Shown piece after piece: positions 1-8,734 of a DNA stretch of 55,883 nt. Origin of the DNA: Gammaproteobacteria bacterium (GTDB taxonomy: Bacteria; Pseudomonadota; Gammaproteobacteria; Nevskiales; Nevskiaceae); NCBI GenBank assembly GCA_022599775.1, contig JAHZLQ010000039.1, positions 1 to 55,883 of the forward strand, given 5' to 3'. Position 1 is the stretch's first letter. Every line of letters begins with the position of its first letter. The notes beneath the pieces were generated by a model. That model did no database searches. It saw only the letters and a list, made by a program, of their open reading frames with translations, and was not told the origin of the DNA. The translations under genes and the position numbers were made by a program.

Positions 1-75
1 GATCGCGCACGCCGTGATCTGCGCCTGATGCACGTCCAGTCCAATCACCCGCTTGTAGATCGAAATCAGTTCCAT
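1..75 (-). mobile_element. IS110-family transposase, N-terminal fragment cut by the window edge
   Basis: Reading leftwards from the ATG at 73-75, the first 25 codons give a peptide with Ile-Gly-Leu-Asp-Val-His followed by Gln-Ile-Thr-Ala-Cys. This is the usual start of IS110 transposases, where the Asp belongs to the RuvC-like DEDD catalytic domain. The gene runs off the window, so completeness cannot be judged. IS110 elements normally lack long terminal repeats and carry recombination signals next to the transposase gene, so the non-coding DNA to the right could be element or host. Confidence 0.75.
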
Positions 76-102
76 ACCCCCTCCGATTTGAATATCCTCA
101 AA

Positions 103-283
103 AGGTGGAAGGCGGCGGATGTCGGACCGAAGATGCCTGAAGGCGACTTCAATCGCCCACGGCCGTTTTAACGTGCGCTCTCGATGGAAGCAATCTGGGG
201 TGCGAGTCGGTCCGGCGGGTTACGTTAACGTCGGGATCAAGCCGCCACAACAATGCGCAACCTCCTTCCGCCGCCTTCCACCT
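103..283. repeat. 17-bp perfect inverted repeat, arms 164 bp apart
   Basis: The left arm AGGTGGAAGGCGGCGGA at 103-119 is exactly the reverse complement of 267-283. The arms lie immediately upstream of the IS110 transposase start, so they may delimit a mobile unit or a structured recombination site. No coding frame crosses both arms. Confidence 0.7.
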
Positions 284-320
284 CCCAGTCTCTTTCATCA
301 TCAGGGGCGGCGAAAGTCGC

Positions 321-483
321 CATGTCCGTTAACGTGAATCACGCGCGGCGTGATGCCGACCTACCCTCGCCCGCTTGCGGGAGAGGGGGACCGCTCGCGA
401 CTGCGAGCGGTGGGTGAGGGGAACGGCCATGACGCAGGAGATTCATTTTGCGGGGCGCCGCTTGCGGCATGGCCGTTAACGTG
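321..483. repeat. Direct repeat CATGnCCGTTAACGTG flanking a GC-rich segment
   Basis: Two copies of a 16-bp motif with one difference lie at 321-336 and 468-483. A shorter related GTTAACGT occurs near 224. The segment between contains a palindrome of the interspersed type also seen near 20.0 and 53.4 kb. The arrangement looks like an inserted repeat flanked by duplicated target sequence, but this is inference. Confidence 0.5.
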
Positions 484-721
484 GGTGCTTTTTTGTCACC
501 TCCAAGTCCATGAAAATAATGGATTCATGGCATGTTCAGTCGCTTCTAGGCTGAATTGAGGGCACTTGACCGATTCATGACGGCCTTATGGGGCCGGATC
601 GAAGCAGGTCGACGAGCCGTGCTTTCGCAGCTGCTGCCTCGGTGCAGCGGAATCGTGGAAGAACGCGGACAGGGAGTTGTCCGGCGCCGCCTGGCGGCGA
701 AACATGAAAAAGGGGGGCACC

Positions 722-2320
722 GTGCCCAAGATGCTGATCGTCGGCGTAGATGCCGGCAGTGTGGACCTGTTCGAGCGCTGGATGTCGACAGGCGATATGC
801 CCAACCTCGCCGCGATGAAGCAGAGCGGTTGCTGGGGTCGGGTCGTCAATCCCTACGCTTTGGAGGCCGGTGCCGTCTGGCCGGTATTCCATGCCGGGCT
901 CCGACCCGGAAATTTCAGACAGTACGACGGGCGCCGCTATTTCGACCCCGGCGACTACGAGACCCGCTGGTACGAGGCGGAGCAGACGCCTCCGCCGTTC
1001 TGGCGTCAGCTGTCCGACCAGGGATTGGACTGCCTTCTCCTGGACCCTCCGTACATGCACGCGGATCCGGCGATTCGTGGGCGCATGGTCGTTGACTGGG
1101 GCGGCCACGTGCCTGCGAACGGGCAGCAGTTCCGCCTTCGAACGGTGCCCGAGTCGCTACGCGACGAGGTACTGGCACAGGTCGGGCCGGATCCTGTCGG
1201 TGGGGTGATGTGCGATGACCTGTCACCCGAGTCCATCGAGGACTATCGTGAATTCCTGGGACGCTATCTGACGCGCATCGAAAAGCGCGGCGAGCTGGCC
1301 AGTCGTCTGCTGAGCGAGGGCGACTGGCAGTTCGCCCTGATCGCGTCGATGGACCTGCATTGCACCGGCCATCATCTGTGGCACGTCAACGATCGCTCCC
1401 ATCCCGACTATCGGCCTGAGCTGGAGGCGGCGCTCGGTGAACCACTGCGCGATTGCTATCGAGCCTTCGACCGCAGCCTTGGACGAATGCTGGAAGCGGT
1501 GGACGACGACACCACCGTGTTGCTGTTCGGCAGCCACGGTATGGGTCCGCAATACACCGGAACAGGCCTGCTCGACCGAATTCTGCTCGCGCTGGATCGA
1601 GGCCGTCCGGCGATGCGTGCGCGTTCCGTGAAGACCAAGCTGCGTACCTTCTGGCGACGTATGCCGGTGGAATGGCGGGCGCGGCTGCGTCATGTGCGCA
1701 AGCCCTTCTCCGGCAAGCTGCACGCGCCGCGTTTTCTGGGAGATCACGCCAATCGTCGCTTCTTTGAAGTCTATGCGAACAATGCCAGCGGCGGCATCCG
1801 CATCAATCTGAAAGGCCGAGAGTGCCACGGGCAGGTCGAACCGCAGGACTACGAGGCGTTGGTAAAGCAGATCTGCGAGCAGTTGCGCGAGGTCGTCAAC
1901 GTGGACACCGGCGAGCCACTGGTCGACGACGTGATCGTGACCCGCGAGCACTACCATGGCGATCACGTCCATGCGCTGCCGGACGTGCTGGTGCGCTGGA
2001 ATCGGCGGGCGCCAATCCGCCTGGTTCGCTCCGAGCGGATCGGAACCATCGCACAGGAAGCCGTCGACAACCGCACCGGAGACCATACGCCGGACGGAAT
2101 TTTCTATGCCTGCGGACCTGGCGTGTCTGCGACGGGGCCGCAGCCGGACGTGCGTGCCGAGGACTTCGCGCCGACCGTCGCCCGGTTCCTGGGGTTCGAT
2201 GAGGTGGTGACGGACGGTGTCCCGATTGCGGTCTTCGAGCCGCAGACGTCGCAACCGGAGCAGCAATGGCCGCGCTATGTGGGCGACGCTCAGGCCGAAC
2301 CGGTCGCGATGTCGGCCTAG
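722..2320 (+). CDS. Alkaline-phosphatase-superfamily phosphodiesterase-like protein
   Basis: A 532-aa protein beginning Val/Met-Pro-Lys-Met-Leu-Ile-Val-Gly-Val-Asp-Ala-Gly, the fold start of type I phosphodiesterase/nucleotide pyrophosphatase-like enzymes. Metal-site regions typical of the superfamily follow: Gly-Ser-His-Gly-Met-Gly-Pro in the middle and Gly-Asp-His-Thr-Pro-Asp-Gly-Ile near the C terminus. The central motif has Ser-His-Gly instead of the classic Asp-His-Gly, which marks a divergent subfamily. The GTG at 722 is chosen because a G-rich Shine-Dalgarno ends 4 bases before it; ATG 704 and ATG 731 are alternatives. No signal peptide is visible. Its stop overlaps the stop of the convergent dehydratase gene. 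The substrate cannot be predicted. Confidence 0.75.
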   Translation: MPKMLIVGVDAGSVDLFERWMSTGDMPNLAAMKQSGCWGRVVNPYALEAGAVWPVFHAGLRPGNFRQYDGRRYFDPGDYETRWYEAEQTPPPFWRQLSDQGLDCLLLDPPYMHADPAIRGRMVVDWGGHVPANGQQFRLRTVPESLRDEVLAQVGPDPVGGVMCDDLSPESIEDYREFLGRYLTRIEKRGELASRLLSEGDWQFALIASMDLHCTGHHLWHVNDRSHPDYRPELEAALGEPLRDCYRAFDRSLGRMLEAVDDDTTVLLFGSHGMGPQYTGTGLLDRILLALDRGRPAMRARSVKTKLRTFWRRMPVEWRARLRHVRKPFSGKLHAPRFLGDHANRRFFEVYANNASGGIRINLKGRECHGQVEPQDYEALVKQICEQLREVVNVDTGEPLVDDVIVTREHYHGDHVHALPDVLVRWNRRAPIRLVRSERIGTIAQEAVDNRTGDHTPDGIFYACGPGVSATGPQPDVRAEDFAPTVARFLGFDEVVTDGVPIAVFEPQTSQPEQQWPRYVGDAQAEPVAMSA

Positions 2321-3291
2321 TTCGGCCGTTGTTGCGTCAACCAGGGCAGTTGATCCAGATCGACGTTGCCGCCGCTGAGAATCACACCGACGCGGCGGCC
2401 GGCGAAGTGCTCGCGGTGCCGCAGAATCGCCGCCAGTGCGACCGCGGACGAAGGTTCGATCACCAGCTTCAGGCGTGACCAGGCGAGCTTCATTGCCGCG
2501 ATGATCTCGTGTTCGTCCACGCACAGCACGGCTGCGAGCCCGCCGCGCAGGATCTCGAAGTTGCGTACGCCGACCGTGGTACGCAGCCCGTCGGCGATCG
2601 TGGCGGGCACCTGCTCGGTGACGCGCACACCACTGCTGAGCGAACGCCAGGTGTCGTCGGCGCCCCTTGGCTCGGCCGCGTAGACCAGCGGCGTCGGTGA
2701 GCCGAGGCCGGCGGCAAGTACGGTTCCGGCCGCCAGGCCGCCGCCGCCGACGGGCGCGACCAGGCATTCGAGCCCTGGAACGTCCTGCATCAATTCAAGT
2801 GCCGCGGTGCCTTGGCCGGCGATCACCCGCGCATCATCGAACGGTGGAATTGGCACCGCGCCGGTCTGCGCCAGTACCAGTGCCAGGCCCGCTTCGCGCG
2901 CCTGCTGGTTGGCCGCGCAGCGATGAATCGTGGCGCCGTTCGCGGCGATGTTGTCGAGCTTGCTGCGCACCGCGCCTTCCGGCACCACCGCATGACAGGC
3001 GATGCCACGGGAGCGCGCGGCCAGCGCCAGGGCGGCGCCATGATTGCCCGACGAATGGGTCGCCACGCCGGCGGATGCCTCGGTCTCGCTCAGGGACCAC
3101 ACCGCATTCATCGCGCCGCGCAACTTGAACGCGCCACCGTACTGCAGGTTCTCGCACTTGAAGTGCAGCCGCGCGCCGCTCAGCTGATCCAGACCGGCAT
3201 CGTCGAGCACCGGTGTGCGTCGCACGCGATTCTCGATGCGCCGCGCCGCGTCGAGCACATCTTGTGCGGCCGGGATGTCCAGTGGGTTCAC
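2317..3291 (-). CDS. PLP-dependent threonine/serine dehydratase-like enzyme
   Basis: A 324-aa fold-type II PLP enzyme, close in size to serine/threonine dehydratases, serine racemases and hydroxyaspartate ammonia-lyases. The Schiff-base lysine is Lys56 in Gly-Ala-Phe-Lys-Leu-Arg-Gly-Ala, the substrate loop Ser-Ser-Gly-Asn-His-Gly is at 80-85, and the phosphate-binding glycine run is at 182-185. The GTG start overlaps the TGA of the upstream dihydroorotase gene by 4 bases, implying translational coupling. A longer frame upstream is only the antisense-like extension inside pyrC. Family members act on beta-hydroxy amino acids; which one is not readable here. Confidence 0.85.
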   Translation of the reverse strand: MNPLDIPAAQDVLDAARRIENRVRRTPVLDDAGLDQLSGARLHFKCENLQYGGAFKLRGAMNAVWSLSETEASAGVATHSSGNHGAALALAARSRGIACHAVVPEGAVRSKLDNIAANGATIHRCAANQQAREAGLALVLAQTGAVPIPPFDDARVIAGQGTAALELMQDVPGLECLVAPVGGGGLAAGTVLAAGLGSPTPLVYAAEPRGADDTWRSLSSGVRVTEQVPATIADGLRTTVGVRNFEILRGGLAAVLCVDEHEIIAAMKLAWSRLKLVIEPSSAVALAAILRHREHFAGRRVGVILSGGNVDLDQLPWLTQQRPN

Positions 3292-4622
3292 TGCCTGAAG
3301 TGCAGACGTTGTCCGCGCGCGTGCGTTGCGAGCTGATTCAGATGATAAGCGGCCTCGCCGTTGACCCAGGTGGTGACGACGCGATGCGAGAACGCCTGGC
3401 CTTCCAGCGGCGACCAGCCACACTTGTAATAGAGCTTGTCGACCTCGACGTGCGTCTGCACGTCAGGATCGACCAAGACCAGGTCGGCGTACTGGCCTTC
3501 GGCGATATGACCGCGATCGATCACGCCGTAGCGTGCCGCTGGCGCATGGCTCATGCGTTCGACCGCTGTGGGCAGATCGAACACCCCCTGCTTGACGAGT
3601 TCCAGCACGATCAGCACCGCATGCTGAACCAGCGGCAAGCCGGCCGGCGCCGCGAAATACTTGCGCGCCTTTTCGTCGGCAGTATGCGGTGCATGATCGG
3701 TGGCAATGATGTTGAGCCGGCCGTCGACCACCGCCTCACGCAACGCCGCGCGGTCCGCGGCGGTCTTGACGGCCGGATTGCACTTGAGCTGCGCGCCGAG
3801 CGCATCGTAGTCCTCATCCGAAAACCACAGATGGTGCACACAGGCCTCGCCGGTGATCTGCTTGCCGGCGACCGGGCCGGGTTCGAAGAACTCCAGTTCG
3901 CGCGCCGTGGTCATGTGCAGCACGTGCAGTTTGCTGCCGTACTGGCGCGCCAGGCCGACCGCGAGTTCGGTGGACTTGTAGCAGGCCTCGGCCGAGCGGA
4001 TCAGCGGGTGCGCGGAGAACGGCACATCGTCGCCGTAGCGTTCACGGTATTCCTGTTCCAGGGCGAGGATCGTCGGCGTGTCCTCACAGTGCGTGGCGAT
4101 CAGATACGGGCACTGCGAGAAGATCGAGGCGAGAATCTTGGGATTGTCGACCAGCATGTTGCCGGTGGAGGCGCCCATGAACACCTTGACGCCGCAGGCC
4201 TCGTCCGGCTGCAGGCGCAGCACTTCCTCAAGGTTGTCATTGGCGGCGCCGAAATAGAACGCGTAGTTGGCATGCGCGCGCCCGGCCGCCAGATCGTACT
4301 TGGCGGCCAGCCCTTCGCGGGTGGTCGCGGCCGGTTTGGTGTTCGGCATTTCCATGAAGCTGGTGATGCCGCCGGCGACCGCGGCGCTCGATTCGGTGGC
4401 GAGGTCGCCCTTGTGGGTCAGTCCCGGTTCGCGGAAATGAACCTGATCATCGATCATCCCCGGCAGCAGCCACTTGCCGCGCGCGTCCACCACCTTGGCG
4501 CCGTCCGGCGCCGACAGCCCGCTGCCGACTTTCTGGATGCGTTCACCGGAAATCAGTACATCGCCGTGGCTGGCGCGTCCGTCGCTGACGACGAGGGCAT
4601 TGCTGATCAGAATCTGGGACAT
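3288..4622 (-). CDS. pyrC: Dihydroorotase
   Basis: A 444-aa cyclic amidohydrolase that closes carbamoyl aspartate to dihydroorotate in pyrimidine synthesis. The metal-site motif reads Ile-Asp-Asp-Gln-Val-His-Phe-Arg-Glu-Pro-Gly (about 57-67), with Gln in place of the first His of the usual HxH; this variant is normal for the Xanthomonas-type dihydroorotases. Gly-Val-Lys-Val-Phe-Met provides the bridging-lysine region, and Ala-Thr-Asp-His-Ala-Pro-His the catalytic Asp. It is upstream of and overlaps the dehydratase gene. The start is the first ATG, 93 bp after the rsmE stop. Confidence 0.93.
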   Translation of the reverse strand: MSQILISNALVVSDGRASHGDVLISGERIQKVGSGLSAPDGAKVVDARGKWLLPGMIDDQVHFREPGLTHKGDLATESSAAVAGGITSFMEMPNTKPAATTREGLAAKYDLAAGRAHANYAFYFGAANDNLEEVLRLQPDEACGVKVFMGASTGNMLVDNPKILASIFSQCPYLIATHCEDTPTILALEQEYRERYGDDVPFSAHPLIRSAEACYKSTELAVGLARQYGSKLHVLHMTTARELEFFEPGPVAGKQITGEACVHHLWFSDEDYDALGAQLKCNPAVKTAADRAALREAVVDGRLNIIATDHAPHTADEKARKYFAAPAGLPLVQHAVLIVLELVKQGVFDLPTAVERMSHAPAARYGVIDRGHIAEGQYADLVLVDPDVQTHVEVDKLYYKCGWSPLEGQAFSHRVVTTWVNGEAAYHLNQLATHARGQRLHFRQ

Positions 4623-4715
4623 GAACTCGAGCTCGGAGGGCGGGCTGGTGAGGCAGTTTAGTACGGACTGGGTGAATCATGGCCGCACGGTCGCGCGCAA
4701 AAGCCGGCCGTGCGC

Positions 4716-5438
4716 TCAGAGATCACCGAATCGGGCCTGCAATACGGCGATGGCAGTCAGCGCGGCGGTTTCGGTTCGCAGTACGCGTGGACCGAGCTTC
4801 AGCCGGTCGAATCCGGCCTGTGCGGCGAGTGCCACTTCCTGGTCGGACAAGCCGCCTTCCGGGCCGATCAGCAGCTCCGCCGCTGGCGGCTCGCCGACGA
4901 ATGAGTCCAGTGTCCGTTCGGCTATGGGGTCCAGCACCAGAGCCAAAGGCCGCCGGGGCCGGCTCAGCCAGTCGCGCAGCGGCATGACGCCGTCCAGCTC
5001 GGGCACCCGTGCCCGCCCGGACTGTTCGCAGGCCGAAATGACGACGCCGCGCCAGTGATCCAGCTTCCTGTCCCAGCGCTCGGCATCGAGCTTGACGTTG
5101 CAGCGCTCCGTGATCACCGGCGCGATGCGCGCGACCCCCAGTTCCACGGCTTTCTGGATCGCCCAGTCCATGCGTTCGCCCTTGGACACACCCTGCACCA
5201 GCGTGAGGCTGAGCTTGGATTCGTTGTTGCGCGGAATCGATTCCAGGATTTCGGCCTGCGCCGCGCGTTTGGTAACGTTGCTGAGTCGCGCCAGATAGTC
5301 TTGACCGTCTCCGTTGAACAGGGTCAGCGGATCGGCTTCGCGCAGGCGCAGTACCTGCACCGCGTGGCGGAAGGCGGACGCGGGCAGGTCCACGCGCACG
5401 CCGGAGGCTAGCGGTATGTCAGCGAAGAATCGGGTCAT
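4716..5438 (-). CDS. rsmE: 16S rRNA (uracil(1498)-N(3))-methyltransferase
   Basis: A 240-aa SPOUT-class methyltransferase that modifies U1498 of 16S rRNA with S-adenosylmethionine. The N-terminal PUA-like part (Met-Thr-Arg-Phe-Phe, then Arg-His-Ala-Val-Gln-Val-Leu-Arg) and the C-terminal knot motifs (Leu-Ile-Gly-Pro-Glu-Gly-Gly and Leu-Gly-Pro-Arg-Val-Leu-Arg-Thr-Glu-Thr-Ala) are intact. Length is normal for the family. It lies upstream of pyrC on the same strand with a short gap and is divergent from the CcbP-like gene. Confidence 0.95.
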   Translation of the reverse strand: MTRFFADIPLASGVRVDLPASAFRHAVQVLRLREADPLTLFNGDGQDYLARLSNVTKRAAQAEILESIPRNNESKLSLTLVQGVSKGERMDWAIQKAVELGVARIAPVITERCNVKLDAERWDRKLDHWRGVVISACEQSGRARVPELDGVMPLRDWLSRPRRPLALVLDPIAERTLDSFVGEPPAAELLIGPEGGLSDQEVALAAQAGFDRLKLGPRVLRTETAALTAIAVLQARFGDL

Positions 5439-5521
5439 CCCCGTATTGTGCCGATTGGCCGGTCGCGCCGTCAGCCTGGCTCAGCGGCCTACTTGAAGTC
5501 ACCACGCAAGCGGAGGACCGG

Positions 5522-5899
5522 ATGGCGAAACAGCGAATGCAGGAGGCGCAGCGCGAGCAGCGAATCGATATGGAAATTGTCGTCGACGCCTACGGTGCGC
5601 AGGAGCAGGCGATGAGCTGGTACTACTACCTCGAAGAGAATCTGGAATTTCCCTTTGCCGCAAAATGCATAGCGGTACGCGCCATTTCACCATTGGAAAT
5701 CGGTGACGAGGTCGAGGTCATCGGAATGCCGCCGGAAGCCGAATGCGAACACGAGATGTTTGTGAGCATCGCTCAGGGCCGAAAAGGCTTGGCGGTACCA
5801 TTGTCCCAGCTCGAAGTGGCGAAATCGGTTTCGAATGAAACCCTGCAAGCGGTCGAGGACTGGCACTACTGGTTGGCGCAGGGATACGAGTTCGGATGA
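5522..5899 (+). CDS. CcbP-like acidic calcium-binding family protein
   Basis: A 125-aa cytosolic protein, rich in Glu and Asp, with the segment Ser-Trp-Tyr-Tyr-Tyr-Leu-Glu-Glu-Asn-Leu-Glu-Phe-Pro-Phe and a C-terminal Asp-Trp-His-Tyr-Trp. This matches the small family named after the cyanobacterial calcium-binding protein CcbP. Calcium binding is family knowledge and is not demonstrated by the sequence. It is convergent with jetD, whose stop lies 44 bp downstream. No signal peptide is present. Confidence 0.65.
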   Translation: MAKQRMQEAQREQRIDMEIVVDAYGAQEQAMSWYYYLEENLEFPFAAKCIAVRAISPLEIGDEVEVIGMPPEAECEHEMFVSIAQGRKGLAVPLSQLEVAKSVSNETLQAVEDWHYWLAQGYEFG

Positions 5900-5943
5900 G
5901 ATGAACCCCGGCGCCGTCGGCGTTTGCGGAGTCCTCCGAAGCG

Positions 5944-7173
5944 TTACGCCAAGGCCAGATCGTCGATCAGCGCCTCGACCACCGTCTCCTCATCAAGCGC
6001 ATAGCCGTGCCCCAGCATGGCTTCGCCCAGGCCGGCATCCCAGTCGGCGGTGACCGCCGGTGCTTCCAGTGTTCGGCCTTGTCGCGGTGCGTATTGCAGG
6101 TAGTCCGGCGCGCAGAAGCGCCAGGGTACGGCGCCGAAGCGGCGCATCACGAAGTTGCCGATGCGCAGACCGGCCCAGTCGAAATCGCCGTGGTAGCGCA
6201 GCCGCGCGCCGGCGCGGGCGAGCTGGTCGAGCAAGGTGCGCTGCGCGGCGGCCGGCATGCCGTCGGTGCAGACCATGGACGGGCAGGCTGCGCCCAGGCG
6301 TTCGGCGGCGAGCGCGACGATGGTCGGGTTTTCGCACACGTGGATGGACAGCTTGTCGGCGCACCAGCGCGGCGGTTGACGCAGCAGTGTGCGCAGCGTC
6401 AGATGCAGCGGTTCGCCGGATTCGCCGGCCAGGGCTGCGAGGCGGCCGCCGGGAGTGTCCGCATGCGCCGGCAGGTTGAGCACCAGGGCCGGCGCGGACA
6501 GTTCGCCGAGGCTGACGCCGAGTTGCGCCCAGCGGTTGCGCAGCCGCGTTTCTTCGGAATCCACGGGCGTGTCGCTCTCGCTAGCGCAGGCCGCCAGCAC
6601 CAGGCTGCCGAGGGCACGCCCGGCATCCAGGCCATGGGCGTCGCCGCAGGTCTCGGCCGCAAGCCGGGGTAGCGGTATGCCGCCGCCCGGTAGTCGCTGC
6701 AGCACGCAGGCCGCTTGCGACAGCAGTTGTGCCGCCTGTTGCGGATCCGAACCCGACAGCCGCTTGAGCAAGCCTTGGCCGGTAGCACTCGCCAGCAAGG
6801 CCTGCAAACGGCCATCGGCTGCGTTCGCGAAGCTCGCCGCCCATTCGCGATCGCGCGCCAGCCGTTCGCGCTTGCGTCTCGGAATCGGCCCATCCAGCGC
6901 TTCGAGCGCACGTTCCAGGTCGGGCGCGACCTCGGCGCGTGCCAGCGCGGCATCGAGTTCGGTCTGCGAGACGCGCATGGAATCGCCACGCGCGGCGCGG
7001 CGGCCGAGCAGGCCTTCGAGCGCGGCGCGCTCGGCGGGCGTCAGGCGCGCGAGTGTGAACGCATCCCCGCCGGTTTCGCGTGCATAGCGTTCGCGCAGAC
7101 GCTGCCTCAAGGCGGCGAGGGCTTCGCCGCCGAGCAGCCGCTGCAGGCGCGCGCTGTCGATTTCAATCGGCAT
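5944..7173 (-). CDS. jetD: JetD, Toprim nuclease subunit of Wadjet type II (DUF3323/DUF2399)
   Basis: A 409-aa protein, last gene of the interleaved defence operon. The N-terminal half is helical and charged. The C-terminal half carries a Toprim-like metal site: Glu281 in Val-Cys-Glu-Asn-Pro and Asp330/Asp332 in His-Gly-Asp-Phe-Asp-Trp-Ala-Gly-Leu. In Wadjet, JetABC is an SMC-like motor complex that extrudes loops on circular DNA and JetD cuts it; this is established for other Wadjet systems. Its ATG lies 11 bp inside the end of hipA, so the two are translationally linked. It is separated from jetC by hipBA, which is not the textbook order. Confidence 0.9.
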   Translation of the reverse strand: MPIEIDSARLQRLLGGEALAALRQRLRERYARETGGDAFTLARLTPAERAALEGLLGRRAARGDSMRVSQTELDAALARAEVAPDLERALEALDGPIPRRKRERLARDREWAASFANAADGRLQALLASATGQGLLKRLSGSDPQQAAQLLSQAACVLQRLPGGGIPLPRLAAETCGDAHGLDAGRALGSLVLAACASESDTPVDSEETRLRNRWAQLGVSLGELSAPALVLNLPAHADTPGGRLAALAGESGEPLHLTLRTLLRQPPRWCADKLSIHVCENPTIVALAAERLGAACPSMVCTDGMPAAAQRTLLDQLARAGARLRYHGDFDWAGLRIGNFVMRRFGAVPWRFCAPDYLQYAPRQGRTLEAPAVTADWDAGLGEAMLGHGYALDEETVVEALIDDLALA

Positions 7174-8377
7174 GGCGAAGGCTGCGGCGAATTACGGCGG
7201 TGGCGGCGGCGCTGCATTCCAGCCGCTTCGCGAGCGCTACCCACTGCGCGGCGATGGTCTGACGCAGTTGTTCGATGCGCGCGCTGGCGCGGCGGCGGTC
7301 GAGCCCGAATTCGGCGCAGACCGACAGTGCCGCCGACACATCGCCGATCAGACTGTCCAGAGTGATGCGCATCTGGTGGCGGTGCTCGTCGCGCCCCCCG
7401 CAGGCTTCGAGATCGAATGCGGGCATCAGCCTCAGGCGCTGACCATCCCAACCGAAGAGGTGATTCAGGGGGTGATCGTCGGTGTTGCCGATAAGGATGT
7501 TGAAGACCATGCGGTCGAACCAGCGGTGGCTGTCGGCAGCATCCTGCGAGTGTCGGCGCAGCGTTTCCGCCAGCGCGGGATAGCTACCGTCCAGGTCGAT
7601 GCGGTTTTCGGGGATGGACAGCAGGGTTCTTGCGGACAGCAGATGTTCGCGGCGGCCGTCCGCACGGCGGTCGAAACGCTTCAGCAGCAGCACCGGGCGC
7701 CCGGCGACGGATAAGAGCTCGAACTCCGGCACGGCGATGCCGCAGGCATCGGCAAGCGCCAGCCCGAAGGCTTCCAGGCGTGGGTGGTCGGGAATGTGGT
7801 CCTTGTGGCTGCTGAACTTGGCGATCCAGAGTTGTCCCTGTGCGTCGTGGAAATCGGCCTTCGGACGCTGGCCGCCGACGCTGGGCCCGCGCTCCAGCGC
7901 GAAGCGATAGCGCTGCGGAATGTCATCCGCGGTTTCGAGGCTTGCCACGGCGTTCGCGATGTCCGCTAGCCGTTCCAGCGGCAGGGTGTCACCAATGCCC
8001 AGGTCCGGTGGGCTGTTCGGACTCTCGCTGAACAGCAGCGCGCCGAGCCGCGCGGAACCGGTGGCGAGCAGCCCTTCGATCGGCTTCGCCGGCCGGCCGA
8101 ACCGTTTCTCCAGCAGGTATTCGCCCCAGCGGCCGGGACCGACGTCGGCAATGGCGGCCGGCAGGGCATCGCCGGGCAGCGGTTCCAGCCATTGCCCGCG
8201 CAGCGCGGTGTCGAGCGGGAAGTCCGGAGACAGCGAGATGGCATTGCGGCGCGCGGCATAACGACGCCCGTAGGCGAAACGCCAACGCCGCCCCATCGAA
8301 GCTTCGAGCAGGCCGCAGGGAATGGCCGCGGTTTCATTGGGGAGAACGATCCAGACGTAGCGGCGTTCGCCGGGCAT
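7163..8377 (-). CDS. hipA: HipA-family serine/threonine kinase toxin
   Basis: A 404-aa kinase toxin of the HipA family. Members phosphorylate translation-related targets such as glutamyl-tRNA synthetase and cause growth arrest; the target here is unknown. Visible motifs: Ser-Val-Gly-Gly-Gln-Arg-Pro-Lys-Ala (166-174), ATP lysine Lys187 in Trp-Ile-Ala-Lys-Phe, catalytic Gly-Asn-Thr-Asp-Asp-His (297-302), and metal Asp322 in Ala-Phe-Asp-Leu. All key residues are present, so it should be active. The ATG shares one base with the hipB TGA, and the 3' end overlaps jetD by 11 bp. The toxin thus sits inside the Wadjet operon between the motor and nuclease genes. Confidence 0.93.
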   Translation of the reverse strand: MPGERRYVWIVLPNETAAIPCGLLEASMGRRWRFAYGRRYAARRNAISLSPDFPLDTALRGQWLEPLPGDALPAAIADVGPGRWGEYLLEKRFGRPAKPIEGLLATGSARLGALLFSESPNSPPDLGIGDTLPLERLADIANAVASLETADDIPQRYRFALERGPSVGGQRPKADFHDAQGQLWIAKFSSHKDHIPDHPRLEAFGLALADACGIAVPEFELLSVAGRPVLLLKRFDRRADGRREHLLSARTLLSIPENRIDLDGSYPALAETLRRHSQDAADSHRWFDRMVFNILIGNTDDHPLNHLFGWDGQRLRLMPAFDLEACGGRDEHRHQMRITLDSLIGDVSAALSVCAEFGLDRRRASARIEQLRQTIAAQWVALAKRLECSAAATAVIRRSLRHAD

Positions 8378-8694
8378 CAGAAGTCCAGATCCGCTTCGTC
8401 GCGTCGCGGCCCCGAACGGCGTACACGGCCTTGATGGGGGCGGCCTTGATGTGTGGCAACAGCGGGCGCCGCGTCCAGCAGGGGCAGTTCGAGCAGCCAG
8501 GCGATATGCGCCGCCGTTCCCCAGGCGACGCCGCCGCCGCCGCGTTCGAACTCCGCGACGGTGCGTTGCGATACGCCGCCGCGCTGCGCCAGTTGTGCCT
8601 GCGTCCAGCCGCGTTCGGCGCGCGCGAGCGCGCAGGCGCGGCCGATGTCACGCAGGCGCTGCTGAACGCTGTTGGGTAGGGCGGGTTTGTTCAT
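8377..8694 (-). CDS. hipB: HipB-type XRE-family antitoxin and repressor
   Basis: A 105-aa protein with an N-terminal helix-turn-helix (about 20-60: Arg-Gly-Trp-Thr-Gln-Ala-Gln-Leu-Ala, then Ser-Gln-Arg-Thr-Val-Ala-Glu-Phe-Glu-Arg-Gly) and a basic C-terminal tail. HipB proteins bind HipA and repress their own promoter. The gene directly precedes hipA with a TGATG junction. A 12-bp-arm palindrome lies 10 bp upstream of its start, in the only sizeable gap after jetC. The start Met-Asn-Lys-Pro is the only ATG that keeps the full HTH. Confidence 0.9.
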   Translation of the reverse strand: MNKPALPNSVQQRLRDIGRACALARAERGWTQAQLAQRGGVSQRTVAEFERGGGGVAWGTAAHIAWLLELPLLDAAPAVATHQGRPHQGRVRRSGPRRDEADLDF

Positions 8695-8704
8695 TGATGC
8701 GGGA

Positions 8705-8734
8705 TTTTGCGTTTATCGGCGCATAAATGCAAAA
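8705..8734. promoter_or_regulatory. Probable HipB operator
   Basis: Arms TTTTGCGTTTAT (8705-8716) and ATAAATGCAAAA (8723-8734) pair with one mismatch across a 6-base spacer. The site is AT-rich against a very GC-rich background and lies within the 61-bp jetC-hipB gap. HipB dimers are known to bind palindromes at their own promoter. A terminator is less likely because no U-run follows the stem. Confidence 0.7.

Larger units (their letters stand above)
76..721. other. Repeat-rich spacer with no convincing gene
   Basis: No open frame here has protein-like composition. The stretch holds a long-range inverted repeat (arms 103-119 and 267-283), a direct repeat (321-336 and 468-483), and between the direct copies a GC-rich palindromic segment (about 360-420) of the same style as those near 20.0 and 53.4 kb. 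It separates the IS110 fragment from the phosphatase-like gene. Confidence 0.6.
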
